Positions 4,494 through 5,666 of a stretch of DNA of 5,666 nt are shown here, piece after piece. The number at the start of each line of letters is the position of its first letter. Position 1 is the stretch's first letter. A program made the translations under genes and the position numbers. The notes beneath the pieces are model-generated. The model was not told the DNA's origin. It did not search any database and saw only the letters and a program-made list of their open reading frames with translations. The stretch comes from SIG636 sp045604285. GTDB taxonomy: Bacteria; Bacillota; Clostridia; Oscillospirales; CAG-382. Where the stretch lies: positions 1 through 5,666 of the forward strand of contig JAZUNS010000038.1 in NCBI GenBank assembly GCA_045604285.1, written 5' to 3'.

Positions 4494-5666
4494 ATGGCAC
4501 GTTTTACTTTACCCAGAGATTTATACCATGGCAAAGGCGCACTTGAAAACCTCAAAAACCTTCAGGGCAAAAGAGCTATGGTTTGTGTAGGCGGCGGTTC
4601 TATGAAACGCTTTGGCTTCCTTGATAAGGTTGTTGCTTATCTTGAAGAAGCAGGTATGCAGGTTGAACTTTTTGAAGGTATCGAGCCCGATCCTTCCGTT
4701 ACCACCGTTATGAAGGGCGCTGAGGCTATGGCAAAGTTCCAGCCCGACTGGATAGTTGCCATCGGCGGCGGTTCTCCTATTGATGCGGCAAAGGCTATGT
4801 GGATCAAGTATGAATATCCCGAAATCACCTTTGAGCAGATGTGTGTTGTTTTCGGCATTCCCGAGCTTCGTAAGAAGGCTCGTTTCTGCGCTATCCCCTC
4901 TACCTCCGGTACCGCTACCGAGGTTACTGCTTTCTCCGTAATTACCGATTACGAAAAGGGCATTAAGTACCCCTTGGCAGACTTTGAAATCACCCCCGAT
5001 GTTGCTATAGTAGACCCCGAGCTTGCAGAAACCATGCCCAAGAAGTTGGTTGCACACACCGGTATGGACGCTATGACCCACGCTATCGAGGCATACGTTT
5101 CCACCGCTAACTGCGATTTCACCGATCCTCTTGCCATTTTCGCTATAAAGATGATACAGACCAACCTTATCGCTTCCTACAACGGCGATATGAACAAACG
5201 TGCTACCATGCACAACGCTCAGTGCCTTGCAGGTATGGCGTTCTCCAACGCACTTCTCGGTATAGTTCACTCTATGGCACACAAGACCGGCGCTATCTTT
5301 GAAGACCTTGGCGCACACATCATCCATGGTGCGGCCAACGCTATGTATCTTCCTAAGGTTATCGCCTTCAATGCTAAGGACCCAACCGCTAAAAAGCGTT
5401 ACGGCGTTATCGCTGACTACATGGGTCTTGACGGCAAAAACGATGATGAAAAGGTTGCAAACCTTATCTCCTATCTCCGTTCCATGAATGAAGCGCTCAA
5501 CATCCCTCAGTGCATTAAGAACTACGGCGCAGACAGCTATCCTTGCGAACAGGGCTTCGTACCCGAGGAAGTGTTCCTTGAAAGACTTCCCGAAATAGCA
5601 AAGAACGCAGTTGCAGACGCTTGCACCGGCTCCAACCCCCGGCAGCCCTCTGTAGAAGAGATGGAA
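4494..5666 (+). CDS. Iron-containing (group III) alcohol dehydrogenase, 3' end outside window
   Basis: The enzyme interconverts an aldehyde and its alcohol with a nicotinamide cofactor in the cytoplasm, probably disposing of fermentative reducing power. There are 391 visible residues and no stop; the final motif DACTGSNPRQPS lies near the usual C-terminus of the family, so only about ten residues should be missing. The N-terminal cofactor domain has CVGGGSMKRFG (31-41) and the signature GGGSPIDAAK (91-100). The metal site has Asp192 and His196 in GMDAMTHAIEAY, His259 in VHSMAHKTG and His278 in HGAANAM. The sequence resembles the C-terminal half of AdhE and stand-alone clostridial butanol-type dehydrogenases. 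The GGGS turn at 33-36 resembles that of NADPH-using YqhD-like enzymes, so NADPH preference is suggested, not shown. ATG follows AAAGGAGA by a normal distance. Codons are strongly biased (CTT, ACC, GCT and TAC are common), as in a highly expressed gene. The substrate cannot be told. Confidence 0.95.
   Translation, partial: MARFTLPRDLYHGKGALENLKNLQGKRAMVCVGGGSMKRFGFLDKVVAYLEEAGMQVELFEGIEPDPSVTTVMKGAEAMAKFQPDWIVAIGGGSPIDAAKAMWIKYEYPEITFEQMCVVFGIPELRKKARFCAIPSTSGTATEVTAFSVITDYEKGIKYPLADFEITPDVAIVDPELAETMPKKLVAHTGMDAMTHAIEAYVSTANCDFTDPLAIFAIKMIQTNLIASYNGDMNKRATMHNAQCLAGMAFSNALLGIVHSMAHKTGAIFEDLGAHIIHGAANAMYLPKVIAFNAKDPTAKKRYGVIADYMGLDGKNDDEKVANLISYLRSMNEALNIPQCIKNYGADSYPCEQGFVPEEVFLERLPEIAKNAVADACTGSNPRQPSVEEME

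Noticed and set aside
4521..5327. Long antisense open frame (268 codons) within the dehydrogenase
   Set aside because: It is codon-aligned with the sense gene and stays open only because the sense gene has no TTA, CTA or TCA codons in this stretch; its end is the complement of TTA codon 10. Its translation has no recognisable motifs.
1..5666. CRISPR array, tRNA or rRNA gene, insertion sequence or phage module
   Set aside because: Looked for and not seen; the window is nearly filled by four ordinary-sized genes with short intergenic gaps.

Overview
The window looks like a Clostridia-type Firmicute chromosome fragment, possibly an uncultured gut lineage. The reasons are purine-rich Shine-Dalgarno sites, sigma-A-like promoters with 17-nt spacers, an OmpR-type two-component pair followed by a small lipoprotein gene, and an iron-dependent alcohol dehydrogenase of a type common in fermenting clostridia. 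This assignment is inferred from gene content, not from a marker gene.

Layout. Bases 3-884 (+) hold the 3' part of a gene whose start lies left of the window. Its first visible residues look like the wing of a winged-helix DNA-binding domain, followed by a long domain I cannot name. It converges on a minus-strand operon, and the 145-bp gap between them (885-1029) contains an AT-rich hairpin and a strong hairpin at 932-970 that probably terminates both. The operon, read right to left, is a PhoB/OmpR-type response regulator (4286-3639), a membrane sensor histidine kinase (3642-2287, overlapping the regulator by ATGA) and an unrecognised secreted lipoprotein (2211-1030). A 207-bp divergent intergenic region (4287-4493) carries a recognisable promoter in each direction, short repeats and a leader hairpin. 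From 4494 to the right edge runs an iron-containing alcohol dehydrogenase, complete except for its last residues.

How the genes may work together. The regulator and kinase are a textbook signalling pair and are probably translationally coupled. The lipoprotein lies 75 bp downstream with no visible terminator between, so it is probably cotranscribed and could be an extracytoplasmic partner or output of the pair. An inverted repeat and an 11-bp-phased direct repeat sit between the -35 and -10 of the regulator promoter, which suggests autoregulation or control by another factor. The dehydrogenase is divergently transcribed. Its codon use suggests high expression in fermentative redox balance, and nothing seen links it functionally to the two-component system.

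No CRISPR array, RNA gene, insertion sequence or phage module was seen. The least explained items are the lipoprotein and the effector domain of the left-edge regulator.
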